NCBI GenBank assembly: GCA_004802705.1
Contig: SGPL01000301.1
Coordinates: forward strand, 1 to 41,101
Direction of reading: 5' to 3'
Source: Bondarzewia mesenterica
Lineage: Eukaryota; Basidiomycota; Agaricomycetes; Russulales; Bondarzewiaceae
Length of the DNA stretch: 41,101 nt
Numbering within the stretch: the first letter of the stretch is position 1; every line of letters begins with the position of its first letter. The notes beneath the pieces are model-generated. The model worked only from the letters and a program-made list of their open reading frames with translations, did not search any database and was not told the origin of the DNA. This document shows, one piece after another, positions 10,881 through 23,059 of the stretch. A program made the translations under genes and the position numbers.

Positions 10881-12875
10881 AAATACATGATTAGCTATTG
10901 CATAAGGATTGAAAGATGTAGCCACAATCTCAAATGTTAAAGAAGCAGGGGTTACAATAAATAATAGAGATAATGTAAATATAGAAGTGAAAATAGATGT
11001 TGAAAATATAAACCGACAAAGATACATCACTTTTTTAATATATTAGAATAATTTTTATAAAAAAACATTAAACAACAATTCTTTTTGATGAAAGAGTTCA
11101 CAATCTCCTCAGATATTAATGCATTGTATACAACTTATCTAACAAATAATGAAATATTTTAATAATATAAATATAAATATAAATTAATAATCAATATGCC
11201 TTTTATCATTATAATGGCCTTTCACAAAACTCTCTATTAAATATAATATATAAATCTTTAATATTAAAAAAGATATTATAATTTATACTCATTTTTTTAT
11301 ATTTAATTCATTAACAAAGTATAAAAAATTAAAAAAGGATGTTTATTATTATATATTACTTTATATATTAATTATTATAAAATATTAAATATAAAAGAAT
11401 GTAATCAATTTATAATATGTGTGTTCTATATTACTATATAAAATCTATTAGACTAAGTGTTTTTAAATAATATTAAGTTAAGACTTTAGTAAAGTATTTA
11501 TTAACAAAGTGAACAATGAGGTATATATATAAAGAGATAACTTTTAATGAGGAAAAAGTCCTTTAGTATATAAATATATAAGATAAGCTAAAGTAAGAGA
11601 AGTTATAGCAGTGTAAAGAGTATAAACAGTATGAGGATGAGTCAAAATAATAAATTTACTTTTATATTTATATTTTTATTAACTTTTTATCACTCTTGAT
11701 GATGAGTTAAAGAATAGAGTTATTATAAAGCTTATCACTTTATGATGAGTCACATCTATTAAAATTGTCCTCAGCTGATCACCATCTATAATAATAATTA
11801 CTATATTTGTAATAAGAAGCATGGTCCTAATATTATTTATAATAGAGAAGATGAGTTTAGCCCTAATTGTGAATGTTAAAGGCTTAATATAAAAGATAAT
11901 AAAGGGATAGTTATCATGAGTGCTTACTCTTATATAATATAATATGTTTATACTCAAAAATATATCTTTTAAATAACTCAGACTTCTTTTTAACTTAACC
12001 AATTCTTGTACTAACACAATACTTAAATATAGGCAATAACCTTTTTTTGACAGCTTTTAGCTCAACTCATAAACACTCAATGTTGTACTAATGAATGACA
12101 TCTAAGAAACTCTCTTAATTGCTTTAACAAGGCTTAATTTAATACTCAATATTACTCAATTATTTACATACAATTAAATAGATGACTTTAATAGATTATC
12201 TTAATTTAAACTCACTTAATAATTTACTATTATATAATAACTTTTTAGGAGTTGAAGCTACACTTTTATATAAAAGCTGACTATAGCAAGCTCTCTAAAG
12301 CATATCATAAGGCTAGATTTTTGAGTCAATGCAAATAAGTAAAGTTTTAAAATTACAACTTAGTATCATAAGCTTCATATTATATCATATTATGTTTTAC
12401 CTTATAGTATATTGTGTTGTGGCCACTTTTAAAGTTTACTCCTTAGTTTACCACCTCCATCATAGTCACACATGTTACAATTGCTAGTGATAAAAAAAAA
12501 AAAGTTTATATAAGCTCTATTATAATTATAATAAAATATATCATTTTTTATATTTTATATTTTTTAAGCTGCTATTTTTACTCATCTATATAACATCTAA
12601 AACAGATTGCTCTTTTTATTATATAATTACTTTGATGCTTATCTTTAACTATTATTCTTCTATTCTTCAGCATCCTATATAGTAATAATTTGTTATATTT
12701 ATTATCAAGAAAGTACTTTAAAGGCAAAATTATTTAGGTTTTAGTATTTTTTTTTAGATGTGAAAATTATACTAAGTTCTTTATCTTCTTATTGAGCTCA
12801 TATACTTATATAATTTTACATCTATTTATACATTCTTTATGATCCTTAGTTAACCTAAGATTTAATAAAAAAGCT
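10881..12875. other. AT-rich stretch; one unrecognised minus-strand frame
   Basis: Very AT-rich. The open frame 11679-12017 (minus, 112 codons) is hydrophobic, with runs of Ile and Val such as LLITNIVIIIIDGDQLRTIL, and ends with a stop at 11679. I cannot assign it; it might even be the antisense of an old coding relic. No LTR, terminal repeat or transposase motif was found. Confidence 0.4.
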
Positions 12876-13730
12876 GTGATTTCTGAAAAGAGACAAGTCA
12901 GCCACACTAATGCCATAGTAGCAATTGAGTTTTCAACTATGGCAGATCTTGAGGAGGAGGATGCAAAAGACCTTTATTACTCACTGTTCACGTGCATTGC
13001 TATAAATGATACTAAAGATGAATTGGCCACAGATGAGATGATGTGCTCCCCAATAACAGATGAAAAGATCATGAGAGTAAAAGACTAGTTGCAAGATGAT
13101 AAGTTCCTCTATAGTGGGGATAAAGATGCTCAAGTAAGTTGCTATCCCTCTGTAATTGCTGATCAATATTTTAATAACACGATCTAGGGAAATCTCATCC
13201 GTGACTTCAGTCATGAAGCTCTAGCTGATATTGTATACAGAACCTTTTACTAAGGGATGGAGCATCATGGTAAAAGACATTTGACGGCACGCAGCCTTTA
13301 GCATTACTTTTTTAAGCACCACTTTGGTGAGCCTGTGTCATTTGAAGGCAGGGTTCCATACCTAGCTATTGCCCTAGCTGGCACAGTGGTGAGTGACCCA
13401 AATATATAGTTGCACATTATATCTAATTGTATTTTTTTTGCAGTCTCAATTTATCCTCGATGGGTTCACCTCTGCTAACTTTAATATAATGCACCTTTAC
13501 ATCTTTGAACTAATTTTTAATTAAATTTTGCAGATGCTAAATGAGTTGTCAGAGGAAGATTTGCTGAGGTTTTAATAGAAGTGAGAGGCCCACTTAAAGT
13601 CATAAGTAGTTTGCGCATGCCATTGTATATAATTACTCATCATCTATCTTTAGATTTCAGATGAGGGCATAATTGAGTGGCTTTATATGTTCGTACATTT
13701 TCTATCTCTATGTGTACTCATGTGGCTTCA
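12876..13730 (+). pseudogene. Unrecognised intron-containing coding relic upstream of the Plavaka relic
   Basis: The frame opening at 12876 runs MISEKRQVSHTNAIVAIEF, continues with acidic residues (LEEEDAKDLYY), and beyond a stop at 13086 goes on as FLYSGDKDAQVSCYPSVIAD, SHEALADIVYRTFY, KHHFGEPVSFEGRVPYLAIA. Stops lie at probable Gln or Trp positions. A clean intron, GTGAGT...TTTGCAG at 13389-13443 (55 bp), is followed by SQFILDGFTSANF. A second acceptor at about 13533 leads into MLNELSEEDLLRF. I do not recognise the family. Composition and intron suggest a genuine fungal gene rather than chance ORFs. It lies on the same strand as the Plavaka relic, so it may be an accessory gene or captured host exon. 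Confidence 0.5.
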
Positions 13731-13789
13731 ATATAGTATTGTACCTTTCACAATCATATTTTCTCTACCTTTTATCTGCCATGTTTAAT

Positions 13790-15883
13790 TCATCATGCTC
13801 AGCTGTCTATGGCAAACTGACATAAGAACTATTGATAAGCACCCACTTCAAGATATAAACACCCAGGATTCACTATTATACAGGAGCTCAATCTTAGTGG
13901 AAGTTTTGCTCACTATGCAAGAGACAACTGTATTTATCGAGACTTGCATTTACGATTGACTATTTAGCCAACTCAAAGCCCTCATCTAGCATAAGTGAAT
14001 ATGCAAAAGGTCCAAGAAATACTTATTTAGGGCCAAGGACAAAGTAAAAAAGCTCTAGGTGGCTCGCAAAAAAGCATGATTGAAACCTAGTTACAAGCAC
14101 TTGCTGATAATGTCGACATATGAGCAGAATGCACAATCTGCGGATGACATTCTTGCTGCTACTGAGGCATGTCTATGATTTTAACTAGTAAGCAAATCTG
14201 ATTAATTTAATTTTTATCCAGCCCCTCCATCATCAGCATTGGCAACAGAGGAGGATGATTTTGTGCTATCACTTATGCATAGGAGATTATGAAAGCTTTA
14301 CATTAATCATTATTTTCCCAAGTGGTTTTATGATCTCCTGCTTTAGCCTCCTCTTACTCCACCACCTGCTGATTCTATAGCACTCAGTATACTGTCACAA
14401 TCAGAGCTTACTATGGGAATTTTATCCTCCTTAGGGCAAAGGGTCTGTAAGGTCCTGTCTACTCAGCACAATTAGTTTGAACTTTTTTAACACTATTATG
14501 CCTTTAAATTTCCCTCTCATGATCTAGATGAGCAACTCTCTCTCTAAGGTCTCTCTGATATCATTGAAAGCAGTGCACCATCGAACTCGACCCTTTCACT
14601 GCATTATTCTTACTCAAATGCTAGCTCATTCTGCTTAAGTGATTAGTTTTAGAATAATAGCCCATAAAAGTCACAGTCTAGTTTCAAAAAAGTTGGTGAA
14701 CATCATCAGCAACCCCAACTTCTGCTCAGAGGATGTGCGAACAGCTCACTAGGACAAAATCAATAGTGAGTTAGCTACTGAAGAAACTAAGGAGTGGGTA
14801 GACAAAGATGTGGGCTGGACATAAATACCTATGAGTATTCATCTCATATGAGCTGTGTCAGGGAGTCTCTTCAGATTTGAGTGCTAGTCCTCGAAACTTT
14901 ATCATCGAGGATTTCTATTATAAAAATTTGGTATAAGTCATACAGAAGAAGCTCGCTCAGCTAACAGACTATCAGCATTTTCATTTCGAGCTTTATGAAC
15001 TCTATTAGCAGCTAAGAAGTGCATCTAATCCTGTACGGGTGCACAGTGAACTGTACACTGTGCCTCCTTTTTAAAAAGCCCATCAAGACCTCCAAAACTC
15101 ACTGCTAGAGCCAAAATGTGATTGGCCTCGCTGTATCATCAGCTTTATATTTGCCTTTGATAGAACTCACCTCATATCCTTTGGCAATGCCAAAACTCCA
15201 ACCTCTCTATCTCTTTTTTACCAATGATTCTAAGTATCAGTGCTATAAACCTTTATGTCATTCCTGCGAACATGTCGCATATTTTCAGATAGTAATTTTT
15301 TTGCATCATAGCATGGAGTATGATCTTTATAATTGATTTTTCTTATTGCAGCTGCTTAATAACTTCAAAAAAATTTACTGCAAAGCAAACAGCCAGTAGA
15401 AAAAACTGCTAGTATTGCCCTGCTGTCACGAGGCCTTGCATGCATAGTATAAAGTGCTGTTAAATGATGAATTCATGGAGGCTTAGAAGCACAGCATTAT
15501 CATCAAGTGCTACAACAGAATCGAACAATAATTTTACCCACATGTTTTCATATATTCTGCTGATTATCTCGAGAAGTATGTGCCTTATTCACCATCATCG
15601 CACAGACCTTGCTCACTAGTATTTTCTTTGCAGAATTTTGCTTATCAGTATAAGAAATTTAGGATGATGTCCCTGCCTGCAGTGTTTTATTCTGCTGTCT
15701 CATGCTCATAATGTGGGTATGGCCAAGGATATAACAGAGCGCACCACAAGGGCATGCACTGATGATGCTGACCACTATTATAAGATCAACAAGACCAAAT
15801 AACTCATGTACGATAAAAATCTTCAGGTCAATAGCATGGCTGTTGACTGCCTACTGTAATCTAAGTCATGGGTTTCAAATTCA
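13790..15883 (+). pseudogene. Plavaka-type transposase relic
   Basis: From about 14570 one frame follows the Plavaka group of fungal CACTA-like transposases: SDLSASPRNFIIEDFYYKNL, then LAQLTDYQHFHFELYELY, NPVRVHSELYTVPPF, LQNSLLEPKCDWPRCIISFI, and FDRTHLISFGNAKT near 15150-15190 with the Asp typical of this position. After a frame change come CCHEALHAQ-type, LLNDEFMEA, IIIKCYNRIE and FIYSADYLEK. A 58-bp intron (15576-15633, GTATGT...TTTGCAG) joins this to ILLISIRNLG and a Cys-rich stretch, matching the uninterrupted family order. DADHYYKINKTK follows, then a probable donor at 15884. Upstream, an N-terminal region with basic and Pro/Ser-rich sequence (from about 13800) is less certain. The C-terminal half of the enzyme is missing, and I saw no terminal inverted repeats. 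The open frame 15118-15336 is an out-of-frame shadow. Confidence 0.82.
15576..15633 (+). other. Intron in the Plavaka relic
   Basis: GTATGT donor directly after YSADYLEK and TTTCTTTGCAG acceptor before ILLISIRNLG. Removing it restores the contiguous motif of the family. 58 bp is typical for basidiomycete introns. Confidence 0.75.
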
Positions 15884-18099
15884 GTATGTACACATTCATG
15901 ATCTCTTCATCAGATTTAACTTAAAGATATAAACTTTTCCTCAAATAAATAATTAAGTTTCTTCAAGAAAGCAGAAAAATTTGAGTAGATTTAAGTAATG
16001 AAGTAGATTTATTTACACTTTTAAGTTGTTTTATTTCCTATTTATAATTGAGAACTATTTTACCATATGATATTAGTGCATCACCTTTAAACATCTTTTA
16101 TCTTATTCTATTGAACAAATCTGTAGAAGCATTGTTAGCTATATATGAGATATAAAAAATTGAGACAAGATAATGACACTTTTTACACTTATACCCCTTA
16201 TAAAATCTACACTTGGACTAGTCATCTCGAGGTAAATTAATATTGGTGGCACTTCATAGTAATCAGCTGTTTTAAAGTGTTGGTAATTTTTGTAAATTCT
16301 ATTTTATATATGATAATATAATATTTTTAATTTAATTTTTAATTTTTTTTATAAAGTAAGAGTATATCTCAGTCTGATTTCATATAAGGCTAGCTATATT
16401 TTATTCTGAGCTGGTCTAAGTATTATCTAAATTCACAACACTCAAAACATTTAGAGCCTCAGATAACATTAAAATCAATTCAGATAAGCTTATTATATCT
16501 TAATGTGCTTTTTTTAAATATATCACTGCCTTTCACCTTCTGTACCCTTCTTTAACAGCTCATATTTTGAGTAATTATCCCTCTCAACATTTATAACTTC
16601 ATAACAAGCAACATAGTGAGTTTTCTGCTATTTTAATAATTAATGATATTATTAATATTTTAATCTCAGACAAATAGCACTCTTTTTTACTCTAATTAAG
16701 TTAAATAATACCTTTTGGTAATATTTACCTCAAAAAATTATGGCAAAAATTCTTTTTATAGTCACATGAATATAATCCTTGTATTTATTTTTTCTCTTCA
16801 TCAACAATTCATAGTCAAACTATAATTAATCCTATGCACTTTTATCTCCATCATATCATTAATTCTTCTTCCACTCAGCTCACAAAGGTATTTAAATATA
16901 ATTTAAGTATTTAGCTGTATCACTATTTTTAAAATAGGCTACTTATTAGCTAATAAATAATCACTACTCAGATTATGATTTTAAGATGTCTAATTCTGAA
17001 GTATCAATAGATTTTGAAATATCAACAGATGATTCCTTTGAAGACAATATCTTTTTGTTGCATCATTATGATAATAGATCAGTGTGAGCTTTCAGCGATT
17101 TTCTCATTATTAAGAGGAGCAGTGATTTATATTATGATTATTATTGACTGTCTTTATAAATTTAACTAACATGAATTTAAAATTAATTAATTAATAATAA
17201 TAATAAGTAAAGCTAAGATATAATAAAAGCAGCTTAAATGCTAGGCTAAATATTATTTATAAGAGTATAACTTTAAAGAAAATTTATAACAATATTATTG
17301 AGTTTACTATTTAGAAACAACTAAATGTTAATTATAATATCCTATGGATGCTCATTATAAATTAAAAATTATCATATTTATCTCATAAGTTGCTTAATAA
17401 TTCATATTTAATGTATATATTAAAGAAGAGAAGTAAAATATATATATTCAGATGTGATATTAATAATTAATAATAAGTTTTATACTATCTAATTATTTGA
17501 TCTTTTTAAACTTATTTTTATTTGTAAAACTACTACTTATAAATAAAATATTATTTATTTAATTCATCTAACTTAATATTAATTTTTTATAGAATTTAAA
17601 GTAAATTATTTTTATAATATAATTAATAAATGATAAAATATATATTTTTTATTTAATTTAGTTTAACTTATATTTATAAATATAAACAATAGAAGTCCAC
17701 AATTATATTTTTGAGCAGTTTTTTAATGGGTTCTTTAAAAAAAAAATTTATATATAAAAATGAGCTATTAACTGAATTAATAAGTATTAAAGCCTCAAAA
17801 TATAGCAATTGAGCTGGAGAATTACTATAAATTTTTATAATTTTAACTTATTATTATTATTATTAATGTAAATAACTATTTGTTTTAATCACTAATTTTT
17901 TTTTAATCTCTTAATATTATAAGTTTAAATAATAAATAATTTATTATGTGTATTTAATGTGTTTGAAGTCTTTATTTAAGTGATTAACCTTAATCATCAC
18001 ATAAATGATAATGCATTATAATATAGCAGTGCTATTAAAAATAGTTATAAAAGTTGGTCATATAATCATAGTAAATAATATTGAAATAATTTATAATAC
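15884..18099. other. Very AT-rich stretch, no recognisable gene
   Basis: No continuation of the Plavaka C-terminus could be followed. A short plus-strand frame at 16986-17087 (MSNSEVSIDFEISTDDSFED and a few residues beyond, ending at TGA) has a biased acidic/Ser composition and could be the N-terminus of a lost protein. Otherwise only A/T runs. Confidence 0.4.
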
Positions 18100-18960
18100 T
18101 TGAGGAAGCTTTGACTGCATCAGCATAGACCTTGCTTGTGAGGAGTATATTAGATGACATGCAGATGGTGTCAAACACTTCATCAATCACATGAATATCG
18201 TTTATTATAAGCAAGGGTTCTTCGCTATTAATGTAACTAATTTATAATGAGATAGTCAATGTCATTTATGAATTGCAAGCTCTATAGCCATGTCATAGTG
18301 CATGACTATTCTATGGGCAGTGGGTTTCATCTTTTAGAATAAGCAAGAAAAGAGAAGAAGTTGTTCACATACATTTTAACATGCTCTTATATGTTTAAAT
18401 AGAGAGGAAGAAGAATTGGGAGAGAGAGCAAGAGAGCCACCGCAATCACTAGTGGACAGATTTTTAGTAAAAAGCTTTTGTTTTTTAGAAGTCAAGATTT
18501 TAGAAGGTGTTATGATATGAATCCTATTGATGTTAGCGATAAAAATATCAGCTCAGGTGATATCACCAACAAATATATTAGATATAATATAGTGCATGAG
18601 TTAAATGCTGAGTACGACTATTGCACTACAGAGAATTTTGTGATAGTTGGAAGGATGAATGAGATTCCTATTGTAATTGTATGCTAGCAGTAGATTGACA
18701 CAGGGAGACTTAACTAAACTGATAAGCTCCTCTCTTGTGGCATCGCTCTCGATAAGCTAACTAGCAGTGAAAAAATCAGGTCCAAGATCTAGTATGCCAT
18801 AACAGTTCATACTGAATGCAGATGTCAAATAAATAATAAGCTCACTAACATTTAAATTATTCACAGAACCCTCAATCTCTTGTATATAAAAGTGTAAGTA
18901 TAGAAATATCTCAAAATGAGCAAATATACATATTAAAAAAGAACATGTCACACTTTGAAG
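18100..18960 (+). pseudogene. Unrecognised coding-like relic
   Basis: Less AT-rich than its surroundings. Around 18120-18330 a frame reads ACEEYIR, HADGVKHFINHMNIVYYKQG and CMTILWAVGFIF, with stops at possible Arg or Gln positions. The open frame 18478-18687 gives RSQDFRRCYDMNPIDVSDKN, GDITNKYIRYNIVHELNAEY and DYCTTENFVIVGRMNEIPIV, then a stop. Further on, EEDD and LNEVMRAWWRFIEKA appear near 19040. Amino-acid usage looks like real protein, but I know no family with these motifs. It may be a hypothetical host gene fragment or part of a transposon. Confidence 0.4.
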
Positions 18961-19228
18961 TGGGAGATGCTCAAGTTGCTAAGGGGTTTTGATACTAATC
19001 TATTTTTAATAATGCACAATGCACTTATGTTAGAGGAGGATGACTAGCTAGATAGATTGAACGAGGTGATGAGGGCTTGGTGGAGATTTATAGAAAAAGC
19101 CAGATAATATCAAATATATCAATGACTATGAAGGTCTACTAAACATCAAATATAAGGTGACTCTTACGTAGCACATGCATCAAACTGTCATTAAATAGAT
19201 CTCACTGTTAAAAAAAAATAAGATGTAG

Positions 19229-19690
19229 ACACCAGCTGTCAACACGATAGCTGACACTAACAGCATGCTCACTCTATAGACTTAATGCTGACATAGCATG
19301 TTAGCATTAATGTAGTCTCATTAGCTATCTTGCTAACAGCTAGTGATGATCTCTTCTAACACATCCACTCCTCATGATAGATATTAAGGTGGTGAGTCAA
19401 CTTCAATATAGTTTCTCTAGCTATTGGCAAGACAAGTAGTGCTGGCAGTTTCTGTGCTATGTGTGCATGCATGTCCACTCTACACATTTATACTGATATG
19501 CTATTTTAATATTTTATCTTACTGCATGCTATTAATGCTGACAGTTTCTGCACTGTGTGAGCATCTATGTCCACTCTATATGCTTGATGCTGATATTGCA
19601 TATCAGTATTGATGTAGCATCACCAGTTGTTAGCAAGATAGCTAGTGCTGATAGTTTTCACACTGTTTAAGCATCTGACCATCAATACCA
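19229..19690. repeat. About 100-bp tandem satellite, 4-5 decayed units
   Basis: A block like CACCAGTTGTTAGCAAGATA followed by GCTAGTGCTGATAGTTT recurs at about 19229, 19319, 19412, 19520 (weak) and 19618. GCTGxxAGTTT occurs at 19441, 19537 and 19647. Each unit also carries ATGCTGAxATxGCATxTxAG and CATxTxTGTCCACTCTA elements. In the 19319 unit the 19-bp core AGCTATCTTGCTAACAGCT is inverted relative to the others, so 19319-19348 and 19618-19647 form a 30-bp inverted repeat with three mismatches. Open frames here (19424-19612) are not coding. Confidence 0.65.
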
Positions 19691-19699
19691 CATGCTAAA

Positions 19700-20540
19700 T
19701 ATAGCTTGTTGTATATGAGCACCATATAAAAAAAATTAGAGTATAAGCACATACTCAACATTATGCCTAGGCTTTTATTCACCCTTTATTAGTGTTTTGG
19801 GTGGCATATCTATCATGGCCAGCTATCCTTGAAAGAGCTCAATTTAATTGGAGTTTGATTTGGATTCTCAAAACACAGTACAGCTAAGTCAGTGTTTTTG
19901 AGTGCAATATCTTACAGAGGACTTAGACACCCATGCTGATGTTAAGAGGCTAAAGAACCTAGAGACAATGACAAGTCAAAAGCTTGTGCATTAAAGTTGT
20001 GCCCAATCAGGGTAAAAAAAAAAAAGGTCTTAAGTATTGCCTTATTCTGTGACAGCCATGATAATAAGTGGTTTCTGATCAAGGGTGATATGTAATGTGA
20101 TGATGACTTGCCTAGTGAGATAAATGATCAGTAGGAGCAAAACTAATAGATAAAATGCATTCCAATTATTTCTCCAACAACTGCATCATACAAAGCATCA
20201 CACTATATTATCAAACTTGAGCACTAGTGAGATGCCTTCTGACAGCATGCAATTGGGCTGCACTAAACTTGGTAGCATTATCTCTATCACCCACTACTGT
20301 GCCCCACTTATGCATTTCTGTGCCTACACTATTGAAGCATGAGGACTGCAACTTTAATGATAATTTTTCAGCTGATGTCTATATCTTATATATCTTCACT
20401 CTGCTCATGCTCACTATTAAGTGAGGATGAGAAAAATAGCTGACAGCTGGCACTCACACAGTGTATTGGCATCATTGTGCATATATGTAATTATTGTCTA
20501 GATGTTCAGTGCATCTGCTGTCAGAAGAGCCAATAATAAA
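19700..20540. other. Mixed stretch with unassigned coding-like fragments
   Basis: Plus-strand fragments such as KKKKGLKYCLILCDSHDNKW, DDDLPSEINDQ and IISPTTASYKASHYIIKLEH (about 20010-20220) look protein-like but match nothing I know. The frame 20227-20424 has Ser/Thr/Leu-rich composition and no motifs. They lie upstream of, and on the same strand as, the Helitron relic. Confidence 0.35.
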
Positions 20541-20544
20541 AGGT

Positions 20545-20604
20545 CTTTATGATGCACTACACACTCCAATTTCTGAAGACAATAATGTGTAGTGCATCAT
20601 AAAG
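20545..20604. repeat. Perfect 19-bp inverted repeat (hairpin)
   Basis: CTTTATGATGCACTACACA (20545-20563) is followed, after a 22-bp loop, by its exact reverse complement TGTGTAGTGCATCATAAAG (20586-20604). No mismatch is present although surrounding sequence is heavily mutated. It could be a transposon-end hairpin, a tiny palindromic element, or a young inverted duplication. Confidence 0.85.
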
Positions 20605-21160
20605 TTATCATGCATATCTAAAGTGATATAAGCACCAATTGCTCTATTCTTGTCAGTTGATCTTATTCAGTTTTGAGTCCATTTTAGATCTATTATTTAT
20701 TTGTATGTTTTATATTTATATAAGTGTGATATTTTAGTGTACGTTCTTAATTCTTATTTATTCTTTCATCTTTATTTGTTACTTTTATGACAGTATTAGT
20801 GATGACTGTGTTTACTCACTTTTAATTTTTAGTGTATTTCTGCTTTCTGCACAATGTATTTTAATGGAGTGCTCTGAAGCACAACACTACTAATCCTTTT
20901 GCAATTCAGGCTTTTATGTATTTGTAATGTACTATATAGATCTTTCTTTTTGAATTGTGTATCATATCTTAACTTTTGCATGCTTTCTACTAATGTTCTC
21001 CATGCAGATGTAGACTAGTTGTGTACTGTGTCCATTCTCATAGGGGTGTGTAAGATTGTGATATTGATATATACTGTGCAGTTATTTATATGCTCATGTT
21101 TATAGATCAACAGGTTTATAATGCACTGTATCACTGTTTAGCTAGACATTATGACTTTAT
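20605..21160. other. AT-rich spacer before the OB-like relic
   Basis: T-rich sequence with many short stops in all frames. I see no promoter, repeat or coding motif I can support. Confidence 0.35.
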
Positions 21161-21970
21161 GTGCATAATATTTTGGACTTGTCAGTATTACTGATGGTCA
21201 TCCTAGAGATAGTTCTAAACTTTGCACTTATAGTTATGATGCTTTTCTTGCTATCGATGATAGTAATCAAAGGGACATTTACAGTCACCTCTATGTCTTT
21301 ATTCCTCCTACAGATGTTGTTCCTGCTGAGGGACATATTTTATCTGTGCTCATATTAAAATTTCTGTTGTCAAGACTACAGATGCTATCACTGTAGAGGG
21401 TGATAGCTAATTTGATAGTGATGGTCATGCATCTAGAATGTAGCACTTAGAGTTATTTGTGTTAGATGTATGTATCTTCTGTCTTTTTTTTGAGTTAGTT
21501 TTTATTCTACTGTACAGGCTATGAAACTGTTGCATAGTTAGAGATAATTCATAAGATATGTTATTTTATGCAATAGAGTGGAGTGATCTCTATCTGATGT
21601 TGCTCTTGATCGAGGGTTTGATATGAGTTTGTTGCAGTGAATGAAGGGTGATAATCATGATGTTTGATTGTGCTTCTACATTTTTAATACTCCCAAGTTC
21701 ATGAAGACTCATATGCCTACATCTAACACATATTTATTTATCGTAGGATATCTTCTTGATGTTCAGGATGAGCAGTGCATTGTGCATATATTTGATATCA
21801 GTTTGAGAGCTGCAGTTATAGCTCCTGTACAATATAGTCAGACCAGTGGTTGCTTGATTGAAAAAAAGTATGACTAGTCAAAAAGCAGGGTTGATGAAGA
21901 TGTAGAACACAAGCGACCTCAAAAATGCCTTCATGATAATAATGGTGACAGTGAGGACAGTGTAGAATAG
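21161..21970 (+). pseudogene. Possible OB-fold-like (ssDNA-binding type) relic upstream of the Helitron
   Basis: In the frame offset from the hydrophobic 21161-21358 ORF, the DNA reads FGLVSITDGHPRDSSKLCTY, DAFLAIDDSNQRDIYSHLYV and VFIPPTDVVPAEGHILSV. After a frame change it reads HIKISVVKTTDAITVEGDS. The open frame 21668-21877 follows with FNTPKFMKTHMPTSNTYLFI and VGYLLDVQDEQCIVHIFDI, ending near KRPQKCLHDNNGDSEDSVE, an acidic/basic tail like a nuclear protein. The alternation of short beta-strand-like segments and 'GYL..V' patterns reminds me of small OB-fold proteins common in mushroom genomes. This is pattern impression, not a motif match. Its position, about 100-200 bp before the Helitron protein and on the same strand, suggests it may belong to that element, as RPA-like genes do in some Helitrons. 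Confidence 0.35.
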
Positions 21971-22059
21971 AGCTCATAGTTACCTATTGTTTGATGATGA
22001 TCTAAACTCTTGTATTTTTAAGTTGTGTTCATAATGTACTTCTATCATTCTTTGACCAC

Positions 22060-23050
22060 TACTATGACTTCTCGTTCATCTGACATCATTTCTCATTCTT
22101 ACTATCTTTAAGATGGCATTAATTTAAATGCTATACAACATCCTGAATGTTCTATTCACCTATGGGCTGCACAAACTTAGTAGGCTAAACTAGTGTACAG
22201 GCCTCTTATTCTTCTGCTATCTCCTTTGTGGGATCACCATTATTCTCACTATAATGCTTTATTGTTGTCTACAGAGGCTGATAACAAATTTTATAGTTTT
22301 GAACATCATATAGTTCAATGCCTTCCTCTATAGCCTTCACATTTCTCTGCATTACTTCGACAGCTGGCATTTGCAAAAACTTTTGTCGATTAATGCTATT
22401 TAATCAATAACTTTTTCTCTTTTACTGGCATTGCTATTGCTAGCAGCTTCACACACTTTTCTTTAAAGTCTAGTTTTTTGACTATCACTATCACAGGCTG
22501 GACATACCATATTCTTTATAATGCAGAAATAGCAGGGCATTCTATTTATTAGTTTCTCTATAATGAAACTACCTACACATCAGCTGCTGTGAACTTTAAA
22601 ATACATGCAACTATTATATAAGCTATTTGTGATGCACTCATGCATATCAATTCTTATTTTCATTCACTGCACCCTATTTACGCACATGCTAAGAACTCTA
22701 TTACTCATGATGTCAAGCTTTATGAGCACACTGCTAATAGTAAATTTGCTGCCATACTCTATGCTGTTGATAGCACAGCTCTTTCTTCTTAATTAATTGT
22801 CATCCATGCAAAGTATTAGCCTACTGGACAGATATTAGACATTCTCACACAGCACTATGAACTATTAAATTATGTCTTATTCTTTCCTCATGGTGATGTG
22901 GAATGAGAAATCTCTCCTTTGTTGATCTTGTTCACACTTTCACAGATCTAGTAATACTGTTTTCGATTGTTTCACAATGATGACAATTATTTTTCAACAC
23001 TTGATTACTTAACATGTGAGTACTTAGTCAATATGTTCTCATGTGTTGAA
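22060..23050 (+). pseudogene. Helitron N-terminal region
   Basis: Fragments in the order seen in basidiomycete Helitron proteins: SFEHHIVQCLPL-type sequence near 22310, SSFLTITITGWTYHILYNAE near 22470-22530, FKIHATII and ICDALMHINSYFHSLHPIYA near 22590-22680, FAAILYAVDSTALSS near 22745, HYELLNYVLFFPHGDVE near 22855-22905, and CEYLVNMFSCVEEE near 23015-23055. The last continues directly into the open frame at 23060. These precede the Rep domain in intact proteins. Stops fall where Gln, Trp or Arg are expected. No enzymatic motif lies in this part. Confidence 0.7.
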
Positions 23051-23059
23051 GAAGAATAG

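Noticed and set aside
8418..12870. Mitochondrial origin of the AT-rich DNA
   Set aside because: The window carries nuclear-type LTR elements, a Helitron and spliceosomal introns, and no mitochondrial genes.
15118..15336. Plus-strand ORF of 72 codons
   Set aside because: Out of frame with the Plavaka motifs (FDRTHLISFGNAKT) that occupy the same bases.
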